Assembly (NCBI RefSeq): GCF_034262375.1
Contig: NZ_CP139558.1
Coordinates: 1,178,001 to 1,242,000, forward strand
Source: Mucilaginibacter sabulilitoris
GTDB taxonomy: Bacteria; Bacteroidota; Bacteroidia; Sphingobacteriales; Sphingobacteriaceae
Length of the DNA stretch: 64,000 nucleotides
Direction of reading: 5' to 3'
The notes under the pieces were generated by a model. That model saw only the letters and a list, made by a program, of their open reading frames with translations. It searched no databases and was not told where the DNA came from. Position 1 is the stretch's first letter. Every line of letters starts with the position of its first letter. Shown one piece after another: positions 50,353 to 58,947 of the stretch. The translations under genes were made by a program, and so were the position numbers.

Positions 50353-51762
50353 TTAATTAAAACTTACGCTGCCATAGCTGGAATTAATGGTTATTGTTTT
50401 ATCGGTTCCACCTTTACCCAGATGGCCTTTATACGTTTTGGTTGGGTTAAATCCTCTTTCGCCGTCGGCCGGGGTTTTGCTGGTAATGTTGATGTCATGT
50501 CCGCCGTAGTTGAAACTGCCATAACGCACGGTTACATCAAAATCGGCATTTTGATCATTACTGATACCCAGCTTTACGCTTGAATAGGATGCGTTCACCT
50601 CTAAATTTTTAACGTTTTTGTCTATATTGTCAATATTCAGGCCACCACTGAACTTTACATTAATGCTTCCTGAGGTAGTAATTTTACCAATTTTAGCAGA
50701 GCCATAACTTATATTGGCGTTTAACTTGTTACACTCGCCCAGGTTTAAACTACCATAAGCAACATCCAAATCGCTACCATTAAGCGCGCCAATATTTGCA
50801 CTGCCGTACCTTACGTTAATTTGATTGCCAGGGTTACTTAATGATTTTGTTTCGAGGCTGCCGTAGCTGGTATTAATGTTAAGTTTGCCTTCCAGGTCGG
50901 GCAAAGTTGTGCTGCCATATTTGTTATTTACATTTAATGGGTTTTTAGCAGGCATATACACCATGTAGTTCACCTCAATTTTGCGTACATTATTATGTTT
51001 GCCGCCAAACAGCGACCATGATTTATCTTCATTATTATTGTCGATATTGGTTTTAAAATAAACGCCCGAACCATCCTTACTATCCCTGATGGTTACATTG
51101 TCAAGCAGCTTCTGTGCCCTGTCGTCATCGTTTGACGCCACTTTAATTTGTACATCAACCTTTACCTCGTTTTTGGTCCAGGTGTTCACGGTTATTTTCC
51201 CAAAGCGGTTATCCAGATTTATTACGTCATTGCCATCAATAGGATAGCTTTTGCTATAATTTTTAACTTTTTCAACGCCATCCTGCACGTTATCGTCTGT
51301 ATTTGTATTGTAGCTGAAATTGGTATCAAAATCCTTAAACCCAAAGGCAACCTGTGACATTGCGTTACTATCAAATTTATAAGCGAAATCGAGGCTGTCA
51401 TTCAATTTGTAGTTGAATTTTTTAAGATGGGGTCTATCCATTTTAAACGCTATTTTTTTATCCAGGTGCTTAAGCTGCTTATCCAAATGTTTCAGCTTAA
51501 CGTCCATCTGATATTTGAAGTTGGGCATTTTGATTTTTGCCATCTTCAATTGCATGTCCTTCATTTTTAGTTGCGTATCCTTCATCTCAAACTTAAAGTC
51601 AGCATCATTTAATGGTGGAATGGTTTTTAAAGGCGGTAAGGGTTGCACTGGCGGAACCGGAGGGGTTGGCTTCGCTATCGGAGGTTCCTGGGCAAAAGCC
51701 GGGCTCATTGCTAATAACATCAGCAGAGCCAGCAGTGACGGTTTAAATATTTTTGGTTTCAT
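50353..51762 (-). CDS. Secreted beta-solenoid protein with YGS repeats (DUF4097-like)
   Basis: A 469-residue exported protein. A signal peptide ends at about residue 25 (PAFAQ), then comes a proline-rich stretch (28-50), a Lys/Met-rich repetitive region (57-120) and, from about 180, a putative adhesin-type beta-solenoid. YGS triplets lie at 282, 300, 319, 336, 353, 414 and 463, with YSS at 393, a period of 17-19 residues in the regular part, each triplet at the end of a short strand. The fold is like DUF4097/DUF2807 proteins. It is last in an ECF sigma/anti-sigma operon (20-base overlap with the anti-sigma gene), so it is probably an envelope-stress product or sensor partner. Confidence 0.78.
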   Translation of the reverse strand: MKPKIFKPSLLALLMLLAMSPAFAQEPPIAKPTPPVPPVQPLPPLKTIPPLNDADFKFEMKDTQLKMKDMQLKMAKIKMPNFKYQMDVKLKHLDKQLKHLDKKIAFKMDRPHLKKFNYKLNDSLDFAYKFDSNAMSQVAFGFKDFDTNFSYNTNTDDNVQDGVEKVKNYSKSYPIDGNDVINLDNRFGKITVNTWTKNEVKVDVQIKVASNDDDRAQKLLDNVTIRDSKDGSGVYFKTNIDNNNEDKSWSLFGGKHNNVRKIEVNYMVYMPAKNPLNVNNKYGSTTLPDLEGKLNINTSYGSLETKSLSNPGNQINVRYGSANIGALNGSDLDVAYGSLNLGECNKLNANISYGSAKIGKITTSGSINVKFSGGLNIDNIDKNVKNLEVNASYSSVKLGISNDQNADFDVTVRYGSFNYGGHDINITSKTPADGERGFNPTKTYKGHLGKGGTDKTITINSSYGSVSFN

Positions 51763-52309
51763 TTTGTTGACCTTTTTTCATTTGATTAAATTGCTCTATT
51801 ACATTTAATTGCTGATTGAGCACCTCGGTTTGTATTTGCAAGTTCCGGATCATTGCACGTAAAACACGCTCCTGGTTAGGGCTGGTGGCCAAATCATTGT
51901 TGAGCTTTTTATAAGTAGAATCCATTTTAGCTATTTCTGCGCTAAACTCTTTGTATAGTTGCGGGTCGGCCTTGGCAACTGATTTTAATTCGGTAAGCTT
52001 TGTTTCAACCAGCGAAGCATAATGCAGTTGCTGTTTAGCATATTCGGGGTTAATTGCTGCCAGGTCAATTCCTTTTGCGCCTTTTTGGCTTTGAAGGTAT
52101 ATACCGAAACCTATCCCCATTACTATGATTACCGATGCCGCGACCCGAAGCACGAAAGCAAGAGAAAAAGTTTTTGTTTCCGGCTTTTTTGGCAACTCCT
52201 CCTGCAGGTTTAAGCTTTGCTCAATCCTGCTCCACAAATCGGCCGATGGTTCAACTTCATCAAATTCTTCCCTGTTGTTTTTAATGAAATCTTCAAATCG
52301 CTTGCTCAT
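51743..52309 (-). CDS. Anti-sigma factor-like membrane protein
   Basis: A 188-residue protein with a cytoplasmic N-terminus (MSKRFEDFIKNNREEFDEVEPSADLWSRIE), one membrane segment at about residues 48-68 (VLRVAASVIIVMGIGFGIYL) and an extracytoplasmic coiled-coil-rich part. It overlaps the ECF sigma gene by 4 bases (52306-52309) and the following solenoid-protein gene by 20. Position and topology fit an anti-sigma factor that sequesters the sigma factor until an envelope signal arrives. No classical zinc-finger anti-sigma motif is visible. Confidence 0.75.
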   Translation of the reverse strand: MSKRFEDFIKNNREEFDEVEPSADLWSRIEQSLNLQEELPKKPETKTFSLAFVLRVAASVIIVMGIGFGIYLQSQKGAKGIDLAAINPEYAKQQLHYASLVETKLTELKSVAKADPQLYKEFSAEIAKMDSTYKKLNNDLATSPNQERVLRAMIRNLQIQTEVLNQQLNVIEQFNQMKKGQQNETKNI

Positions 52310-52866
52310 GATGCTGGTCCTTTCCTTTTTAAAATCTCCATTAATTTCCTTTTAGCTCTCAAAAACTGTGTTCTCGAGGTATTTTCTGATATGTTCAATA
52401 TTTGACTTATCTCTTCATGGTCATAACCCTCAAGCAGGTAAAGCGACAGTACCACCCTGTAACCATCGGGCAATTCTTTAATGCCTTCTTTTACAACAGC
52501 TACCTGGTACTGCACATCATCTTCATCTTCGCTCTCTTCTTCAGGTATATTCTCTAAATGATCGCCCTCCAGTTCTATAAGCTCCAGCCTGCGTTTGCGC
52601 AACAGGTTTATAGAGCGGTTAACCACTATTTGTTTAAGCCATAAACCAAAAGTGGTTTCCTGCCTGAAATCTTTAAGCTTGTTAAAGGCATCCAAAAAAG
52701 CCTCCTGCAAAACATCTTCAGCCTCGCCAATATTGCCCACGATCCTAAAGGCGACGTTTAACATCGCTTTAGAATATAACCGGTACAATTCGTAACAGGC
52801 TTTCCTGCTTCCCTGTTTGCACTCAACTACCAGGTTGTAATGCTTATCAATATATATGGCTTCCAA
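52306..52866 (-). CDS. ECF-type RNA polymerase sigma factor
   Basis: A 186-residue extracytoplasmic-function sigma factor. Region 2 is visible at 20-85 (LYRLYSKAMLNVAFRIVGNIGEAEDVLQEAFLDAFNKL), an acidic linker (EEESEDEDD) follows, and region 4 with its helix-turn-helix at 130-175 (GYRVVLSLYLLEGYDHEEISQILNISENTSRTQFLRAKRKL). It directs polymerase to its own regulon, probably including this operon. A 12-base palindrome TGCAACGTTGCA (52906-52917) lies about 40 bases upstream of its start. Confidence 0.92.
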   Translation of the reverse strand: MEAIYIDKHYNLVVECKQGSRKACYELYRLYSKAMLNVAFRIVGNIGEAEDVLQEAFLDAFNKLKDFRQETTFGLWLKQIVVNRSINLLRKRRLELIELEGDHLENIPEEESEDEDDVQYQVAVVKEGIKELPDGYRVVLSLYLLEGYDHEEISQILNISENTSRTQFLRAKRKLMEILKRKGPAS

Positions 52867-52905
52867 ATTCTGAACAGCTTTCAGATTAAATGACGCATCA
52901 GTTTT

Positions 52906-52917
52906 TGCAACGTTGCA
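52906..52917. promoter_or_regulatory. Palindrome TGCAACGTTGCA upstream of the sigma gene
   Basis: A perfect 12-base palindrome lies 40 bases before the ECF sigma start codon. The word GCATCA occurs on both sides (52895-52900 and 52915-52920). It may be part of the operon's promoter or an operator. Confidence 0.35.
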
Positions 52918-53027
52918 TCAACATGAAAAATAATTTGTTGGAACTTAGATTTTTTTGTCCGAACATACCAAACCGGTCTTAATTTATTGATTTTTAATTG
53001 AATGACGGGCTAAATCTACGGATGTAC

Positions 53028-53555
53028 TTAATCGGCCGCCAAAAAATTATTAATAGCTTTTACGGCGTTATCATGTCTTTCTTCGCCGGCTCCCGATATA
53101 ACTACATACCGTGCATTCAATGCATTAAGTTCTTTGTGCCACACGGCCATAAAGTGTTCGCGCAGATTGGGGAAATTGCGCAAGGGGTCATCCTGCCAGG
53201 GAAGGTCGATGTTTAACAGCAGGTAAAAATCATAGGGGTGGCGGGGCAATTCATCAAGTACCTCCTGGGGTGCTTTGCCAAATACGTGCTCGCTCCATAT
53301 TTTAACGGTGATGAAGGTAGTATCGCAGATCAGGATACGGTTGGCTTTGGGCAGTAATTCCGCTTCAAGTGCAAGCTGACCGTGAAACATGTTAATTTCA
53401 TCCTGAAAAGTACATTCACCGGTTAATTGCTCGCAATAACTCCTCGAGAATTCCGGTACCGCAATAGTATGATAATGCCCGGCAAGATAATCAGACATGG
53501 TTGATTTTCCTGTTGACTCCGGGCCTACTATTGCAATTTTAAGTACGTTTTTCAT
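53028..53555 (-). CDS. NadR-like P-loop kinase (ribosylnicotinamide kinase-type)
   Basis: A 175-residue ATPase of the AAA_28/NadR C-terminal type. The Walker A motif is GPESTGKST at residues 11-19, with a CDTTFITVKIW segment after strand 3 in place of Walker B. Proteins of this form phosphorylate nicotinamide riboside for NAD synthesis, and Bacteroidota often encode the domain without the adenylyltransferase or repressor parts of full NadR. Here it is a single domain. It lies beyond a hairpin after the M28 peptidase gene and is probably transcribed alone. Confidence 0.8.
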   Translation of the reverse strand: MKNVLKIAIVGPESTGKSTMSDYLAGHYHTIAVPEFSRSYCEQLTGECTFQDEINMFHGQLALEAELLPKANRILICDTTFITVKIWSEHVFGKAPQEVLDELPRHPYDFYLLLNIDLPWQDDPLRNFPNLREHFMAVWHKELNALNARYVVISGAGEERHDNAVKAINNFLAAD

Positions 53556-53570
53556 GAGAGACTAAAAGCA

Positions 53571-53597
53571 GCAGAGACGCCTGTAAAGCGTCTCTGC
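53571..53597 (-). terminator. Hairpin after the M28 peptidase gene
   Basis: GCAGAGACGC (53571-53580) pairs perfectly with GCGTCTCTGC (53588-53597). It lies downstream of the M28 gene on the minus strand but has no proper T-tract. Hairpins of the GAGACGC/GCGTCTC type are also dispersed repeats in this phylum, so it may be either. Confidence 0.5.
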
Positions 53598-53624
53598 AAT
53601 AATTTAACAAGCACAAATATCCGT

Positions 53625-54923
53625 TTATTTTTCGAGTTTGGCTACACGCGTTGGGGTATCCTTACCTGAAACTATGGTGCGTGAGCTCAAAGCGATAGCC
53701 CTGATGGTGGAGGTAATATTACTTACGTCAAGTGAGCTAAATTCATCCTTTACGGTATGATACAGTTTGTCAATGTCAATTTGGTCGGTTGAGATAGTAT
53801 GCGCAGGTACGCCTTTCTCCGCCAGCGATGCATTATCGCTGCGGTAAAACAAATCCTGGTCGGGATAGGGGTCTGGATGAAATCTAAATACCGTTCCCTG
53901 CAAATTATTTTGTAGTATGGTGCCAAAGTTTGAGCGTTCAAACCCCGTTATGAAAGCCGAATTTTCGCCGAATTTGGAGGCTTTACCTATCATCTCGATA
54001 TTAAACATGGCCACAACCTTGTCCGGATCAACTTTGGTGGCAAAATATTGTGAGCCATATTCGCCAATCTCTTCGGCTGTGAAGGCTACAAATATGAGCG
54101 TTCGTGCATTGTTATTAAGTTTTTTGTAGTACTTAGCCAGGCTAATTACGGCAGTAGTGCCTGAAGCATCATCATCGGCTCCGTTGGCGATACTATCACC
54201 TTCCATTGGTTTGATAATACCCAAATGGTCATAGTGGCCCGAGAAAACAACATACTCGTCGGGTTTGGTTTTACCGGGGATCATACCTGCTACGTTAAAC
54301 AGGGGGAGCTCCTCAGTTTTGCCCTCATAGTTTACTTCAAATGACTTTACGCTATCAAACTTGCCTAAAACAAATACGATGGCTTGTGTATTATTGTCCG
54401 TTTTAAAGCTGGCGCTGCCGGCCATTACATGGTTGCGTACACGAGTAAACACAGCCTGAAAACGTGGATCGACGAGCATCAACATCTTTTTACCACTCTT
54501 GGTCGCAGCTAAGTACTCCTGGATAAAGTTTTTTTCGGGACCTATCTGTACCACTTGTACATCACTATTATTACTCCAGTTAAACGAGGCGCCAGCCGCT
54601 GCCACAACGCTATCGGCTGATATTGTTTTGCCGTTAATTGTGGCCGATATTTTCAACGGCGTTGAGCGTATCATGTTGAAATTCTGACGAAAACCGGTAT
54701 TGCCGGTTAAAGGCTTTAAGCCCGCTTTAGTGTATTCGCCCTCAATGAAGGTAGCCGCTTTTTCAATGCCGGGGGTAAACGTGGCCCGCCCCTGCATATC
54801 GTCGGCACTCAGTGTTTTTATAATGCGTGTTACATCATCCTGGCTTATCATTTTGTTTACATCCTGTCCAAAGCTGTATGTTGATGCAGCTAACAGGGCG
54901 ATTGTTGCTAAAGTTCTTTTCAT
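53625..54923 (-). CDS. M28-family zinc aminopeptidase, exported
   Basis: A 432-residue peptidase with a signal peptide ending near residue 19 (YSFGQ). The M28 domain occupies the second half: SGHYDHLG, NGADDDASGTTAVI and TAEEIGEYGS contain the residues that bind two zinc ions, with the catalytic Glu in the last, and HTISTDQIDIDKLYHT carries the final His. Before it is a protease-associated-like insert (FVLGKFDSVKSF). It starts 5 bases after the stop of the M61 peptidase gene, so the two exported peptidases form an operon for peptide use. Confidence 0.92.
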   Translation of the reverse strand: MKRTLATIALLAASTYSFGQDVNKMISQDDVTRIIKTLSADDMQGRATFTPGIEKAATFIEGEYTKAGLKPLTGNTGFRQNFNMIRSTPLKISATINGKTISADSVVAAAGASFNWSNNSDVQVVQIGPEKNFIQEYLAATKSGKKMLMLVDPRFQAVFTRVRNHVMAGSASFKTDNNTQAIVFVLGKFDSVKSFEVNYEGKTEELPLFNVAGMIPGKTKPDEYVVFSGHYDHLGIIKPMEGDSIANGADDDASGTTAVISLAKYYKKLNNNARTLIFVAFTAEEIGEYGSQYFATKVDPDKVVAMFNIEMIGKASKFGENSAFITGFERSNFGTILQNNLQGTVFRFHPDPYPDQDLFYRSDNASLAEKGVPAHTISTDQIDIDKLYHTVKDEFSSLDVSNITSTIRAIALSSRTIVSGKDTPTRVAKLEK

Positions 54924-54928
54924 GGCTG

Positions 54929-56803
54929 TTATTTAACTTTTGACTGTAACCAGTTATTACGGAAGGCCTCTTGCTCCTTGCTAAGTTGTTTGCCAGCTTT
55001 TTCGTAAGTAACTACTTCAAAATATGGGCTCTCTTCCAGTGTAATGGTTGTTTCGTGGGCACCGGTGCGGTTTTTATAGTTCACGGTTATCTTATCGCCG
55101 GGTTTTTTACCGGCAATTACAGTTGAAAACGATTTTGGGTCGCTGATGGTTTGCCCATCGGCTTTTAAAATAATATCACCTACATCGAGCCCTGCTTTGT
55201 AAACTGGAGTGCCAATGATAGTACTCGATAAAATAGGTAAACCTTCGGCGCCCGCTGCACGAGCCTGTCCTGCACGGCCACGACCAGGATTTGATGCCAA
55301 TGAACCCGCCCAGGCTTTGCCTGGGTTTATTTTACGTAATATTAAACCGGCTTTACTTAATAATTCTTCGTAATTATTTTTATCGGTACCGTAAATGTAG
55401 CGTTTAAAGAAATCGGCGGCAAATTTGGGGTTATTGGTAACCTTGGCCAAATCGTTTTGCAGATCAGGAATGGTATAAGGTTTCATTACCTTGCCGCGGG
55501 CCAGCCAAATCTGGCGCATGTAATCATCAAGGGTTAAATTAAATTCGCTGCGCAGGCGAAGATCGAGGGCCAGGGCAATAGCGCCACCGTAGTAATAATA
55601 GGTTGTAAAATCATTTACGTTATTATTAGGGTCGATAGATACGCCTGCATCTGCAAATACCGAATAGCGGCTCATTTGTGTAGCCGGATATCTAGCGGCT
55701 CCCGGTGTGTTCAGGATCTGATTAATAAGTCCACTCAGGGTTTGAGTATAATCATCAAGGGTATTGAATCCTGAACGTGTAAGGAGCATTTCGCCATAAT
55801 ATTGTGTAAAACCTTCGGCAAACCAAAGTTCGCTGCTCATATTGGCGTGCTCAAAATTAAAAGGCTCCAATGATTTGGGGCGAATGCGTTTTACATTCCA
55901 ACTGTGAAAATATTCGTGCGAGAATACGCCTAACAAATCATTTTCATTACCGGCTACTTTGTCAAGTTCATCAACAATACACGTAGAGTTACGGTGTTCC
56001 ATGCCATCGCCCGAGGTTGTTGGATAAACGTCGGTTAAAAAAGTATATTCGCCATAATCATAAGCAGGAAATTCGCCATAAACCGCTTTTTCTTCCAGTA
56101 CCAGTTTTTGCACCATTTTGCCAAAGTTATCAACCGTGGCCTGGTCATCATCTGAGTGAATGGTTACGTTGATCTTTTCTTTTTTACCATCGGCATTTGT
56201 TACATCCCAGCTGGTTATTTTATAATTAGCCAGCTCAGTTGGGCTGTCCATCATATACTGTAGGTTAGGGGCGCTGTAAACATTCACGCCTTCGTGTTTC
56301 AGTTGTGTAGCAACTTTCCATCCATATTTGTCAAGATCATTAAATTCAAACTTAACAGGTCGTTTATCCTGGCCAACTGCCCACATAAAAGTAGCGGGCA
56401 TATTGAGGTGGGCATGGCTGGGGTCAATGCTGGCATAGGTACCGTCGGTCCAGTTACCAAACAGGGTATAGCTAATTTTAACATTAGCCGGATGATTTGC
56501 TACTTCATACAGATCACCTTCCAGTTGTGTGAGCTGCAGTGCATTGCCCTCAACATCGGTTGCTTTAACATTGTAAATGTTTTTGCCAAACTCATGTGTA
56601 GCGTAGCGCCCGGCAGACGAGCGGCTCATACGCAGTCGTAAGGGGCCATCAGGGACCTGCGGAATGGTCATCACAATTTCTGCCTCATGATGGGCGGCAT
56701 TTGGGAACGATATAGCATAGTAAATGGCCTTTTGTGTCTCCTGCTGAGCAATGGCGGCAGAAGCAAAAAGGGCAACAACAGCACTTAGAAATATTTTTTT
56801 CAT
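54929..56803 (-). CDS. M61-family glycyl-type aminopeptidase with PDZ domain
   Basis: A 624-residue exported metallopeptidase. A signal peptide ends at residue 20 (AIAQ). The N-terminal beta domain precedes the catalytic domain, where HEYFH at 296-300 binds zinc and Glu330 in WFAEGFTQYYGE is the third ligand. The GMEHRNS exopeptidase-type motif is at 267-273. A PDZ domain fills the C-terminal part (GTPVYKAGLDVGDIILKADGQTISDP). M61 peptidases release N-terminal small residues. It heads the two-gene operon with the M28 peptidase. Confidence 0.93.
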   Translation of the reverse strand: MKKIFLSAVVALFASAAIAQQETQKAIYYAISFPNAAHHEAEIVMTIPQVPDGPLRLRMSRSSAGRYATHEFGKNIYNVKATDVEGNALQLTQLEGDLYEVANHPANVKISYTLFGNWTDGTYASIDPSHAHLNMPATFMWAVGQDKRPVKFEFNDLDKYGWKVATQLKHEGVNVYSAPNLQYMMDSPTELANYKITSWDVTNADGKKEKINVTIHSDDDQATVDNFGKMVQKLVLEEKAVYGEFPAYDYGEYTFLTDVYPTTSGDGMEHRNSTCIVDELDKVAGNENDLLGVFSHEYFHSWNVKRIRPKSLEPFNFEHANMSSELWFAEGFTQYYGEMLLTRSGFNTLDDYTQTLSGLINQILNTPGAARYPATQMSRYSVFADAGVSIDPNNNVNDFTTYYYYGGAIALALDLRLRSEFNLTLDDYMRQIWLARGKVMKPYTIPDLQNDLAKVTNNPKFAADFFKRYIYGTDKNNYEELLSKAGLILRKINPGKAWAGSLASNPGRGRAGQARAAGAEGLPILSSTIIGTPVYKAGLDVGDIILKADGQTISDPKSFSTVIAGKKPGDKITVNYKNRTGAHETTITLEESPYFEVVTYEKAGKQLSKEQEAFRNNWLQSKVK

Positions 56804-56942
56804 GTAAACCTTATTAACAGCGCTGAAATTACAATTAATCGTGGAAAAGTGTTATATCAAAATTGCTGACCCATTCCTTAATGTACATGCCGGAATCTGC
56901 TTATGAACAATTATGCGTATATTTAAATAAATTACTTAGCCC

Positions 56943-57224
56943 ATGATCCTTTTTTCAAGAAGAAACTTGCATTACACCGATTACAAATGGAGCACTTATC
57001 ACCAGAATGATCCACGTGTAAATGGTAAGCTTGATGCTACTCCTTTTACCAGGGACGAAGGCAACGAGGTGGTTTACATCGTTAATAAGCTGATGATACT
57101 TTGGGATTACCGCTTTACCAATACCGGCAATAAAATGGAAAAGCTGATACATGATCAGCTACCTCCTGAAATTGTTATGCAGCAAGAGGTTCAGGAATGG
57201 ATTAAAGCTAATCTTAAGTTTTAA
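56943..57224 (+). CDS. Small conserved-looking hypothetical protein
   Basis: A 93-residue soluble protein without signal peptide, membrane segment or known motif. It is rich in aromatic residues at the start (SRRNLHYTDYKWSTYH) and helical at the end (KMEKLIHDQLPPEIVMQQEVQEWIKANLKF). I do not recognise the family. It lies alone between divergent and convergent genes. The composition is that of a real protein, and the opposite strand gives only a shorter frame. Confidence 0.65.
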   Translation: MILFSRRNLHYTDYKWSTYHQNDPRVNGKLDATPFTRDEGNEVVYIVNKLMILWDYRFTNTGNKMEKLIHDQLPPEIVMQQEVQEWIKANLKF

Positions 57225-57229
57225 ATAGT

Positions 57230-57316
57230 ATTGAGTTTTTAGTCATGAGTTCTATAGGTGTTATTTTAAATTGGGCTGTTGTTTTCAAACTCAAAACCCA
57301 TCACTCAAAACTCAAT
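57230..57316. repeat. Hairpin repeat, GAGTTTTGAGT family, copy 3
   Basis: ATTGAGTTTT (57230-57239) is mirrored exactly by AAAACTCAAT (57307-57316), with CATGAGTT and AACTCAAAACCCATCACTC between. Its right end overlaps the last codons of the serine hydrolase gene on the minus strand. It separates two convergent genes and could act as a bidirectional terminator. Confidence 0.65.
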
Positions 57317-58844
57317 CCTTCTTAAACTCATAAGCACCACGTTCAATAAAATCAGCAACTTTAACTTTTACGCTTGTTACCCGGCCATTTTGAACGGTGA
57401 ATGGAAAAACAGCTTTGCCAAGCGCAAGATCAGAGAAGGTAACGTAGAAACGATTGCCGCCTAATGGCTGCAATTTGGCAAACATAATTGGGTGATGTTC
57501 AAAACGCATCTCCAGATCATTGTTTTCTCCCTGTGTAACAGTCATACTGCCATAAAAGCTATTGCTATATTTACCGGTATATGCACTTATAGGCAACGCG
57601 GGTTTTAGATTGAGCAATAAGGTATCACGCAGTTTTCTGTCGGTTTGCTGTTCGGCAGACGCCTGGGTTTTATAATTTTTTAAGTACGCGTCGCTGTAAT
57701 TGCGATAGCCGCGACCAAAATACGCGTCAAGTATTTCCCAGCGTAAAGCTTCATAAATCCTGTTCTGATCGGTATTGGTTAATATCACTATACCCAGGTT
57801 ATCCTGTGGCGACAATGTTACCGACGACAGATAGCCATTTACGCCCCCATCATGCATAATAAGCCGGTGGTTAAAATAATCTTGTATAAACCACCCCAGG
57901 CCGTACAGCTCAAAATTGTTTTCGCCGTTAAGATGAAATTGACTGCCAACAATATCCTGCGGTTCGCGGGTTGCCATTATGGCCGTTTGAGGTATAACCT
58001 GTCTGTTACCAACTTTGCCATTATTCAACAAGGCCAGTACCCATTTGCTCATATCACTTGCCGATGAACTAATGGCGCCCGCCGGCGCGAGTCCATCAAT
58101 CTGGCAGTAAGGTATCGGAGTTAACCTGCCGTCGTTGGTGAAAGTATGGGGTACAGTGCGGTTTAATGATTTAGGCAGATCCTTGCTTAAGGCCAGGGTA
58201 TTGGTCATGCCCAGCGGGGCAAAAATGGCTTCTTTTATATATACTTCCCATGGTTTGCCCGCAACCCGTGGAATGAGCTCTCCGGCCGTTAAAAATGCAG
58301 CATTAGTGTAACCCCATTTGGTACGGAAAGGATAAGTCGCCTTAAGCTCTCCTAATTTTTTAATTACATCTGCACGGGTAAGGTTGGTGTTATAAAAAGT
58401 AAAATCGCCCTGAAAAGTCTGAAAACCCAGACGATGGCATAACAGGTCGCGTACGGTGGCCTCCTGGCCTGCAAATTTATTATCAAGTTTAAATTCCGGA
58501 ATATATTTGGTTACTTTTTCATCAAGTGACAGCTTGTTATTGGCCTGCAGCATGGCAAGTGCCGTAGCAGTAAACGCTTTGGTGTTACTGCCTATCATAA
58601 ACAATGTATTTACATCTACCGGATTGGGCAGCCCCAGCTCTTTAATGCCATAACCTTTTATAAGCACTATCTTGTTATCTTTTACTATACAAACGGCGAT
58701 GCCGGGTACACGCCAGTTGGTAAGTGCCCGGCTTATATACAAATCAAGACTATCTTTTATGAATTTAGTACGGTCGGCGTGTTGGGCCCGGGAAGTAGTT
58801 ATAAATGAAATACAAACAATAAAAAGTAGAAGTATTTTTTTCAT
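57312..58844 (-). CDS. Serine beta-lactamase-like hydrolase (class C/CubicO type), exported
   Basis: A 510-residue exported protein with a signal peptide ending near residue 20 (TSRAQ). The beta-lactamase/transpeptidase-like domain has the SxxK motif as SNTK in MIGSNTKAFTATAL and the YxN motif as YTN in WGYTNAAF; an HDGG motif (IMHDGGVNGY) stands for the third box. A C-terminal DUF3471-like beta domain follows (YTGKYSNSFYGSMTV). Such enzymes act as esterases, D-aminopeptidases or peptidases; resistance to antibiotics is not implied. Confidence 0.9.
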   Translation of the reverse strand: MKKILLLFIVCISFITTSRAQHADRTKFIKDSLDLYISRALTNWRVPGIAVCIVKDNKIVLIKGYGIKELGLPNPVDVNTLFMIGSNTKAFTATALAMLQANNKLSLDEKVTKYIPEFKLDNKFAGQEATVRDLLCHRLGFQTFQGDFTFYNTNLTRADVIKKLGELKATYPFRTKWGYTNAAFLTAGELIPRVAGKPWEVYIKEAIFAPLGMTNTLALSKDLPKSLNRTVPHTFTNDGRLTPIPYCQIDGLAPAGAISSSASDMSKWVLALLNNGKVGNRQVIPQTAIMATREPQDIVGSQFHLNGENNFELYGLGWFIQDYFNHRLIMHDGGVNGYLSSVTLSPQDNLGIVILTNTDQNRIYEALRWEILDAYFGRGYRNYSDAYLKNYKTQASAEQQTDRKLRDTLLLNLKPALPISAYTGKYSNSFYGSMTVTQGENNDLEMRFEHHPIMFAKLQPLGGNRFYVTFSDLALGKAVFPFTVQNGRVTSVKVKVADFIERGAYEFKKD

Positions 58845-58947
58845 TACACAGATATTACACTCTTTGATTGTGCTAATTTAATGCAAAATTTACAGCGGCT
58901 TTACTTAATTATAAAATAACGCGGCTTTTTAATTTAACATATTGTAC

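Noticed and set aside
57312..58844. Antibiotic-resistance beta-lactamase
   Set aside because: The SxxK/YxN motifs and the C-terminal DUF3471-like domain point to the broad CubicO/esterase group; nothing indicates lactam resistance.
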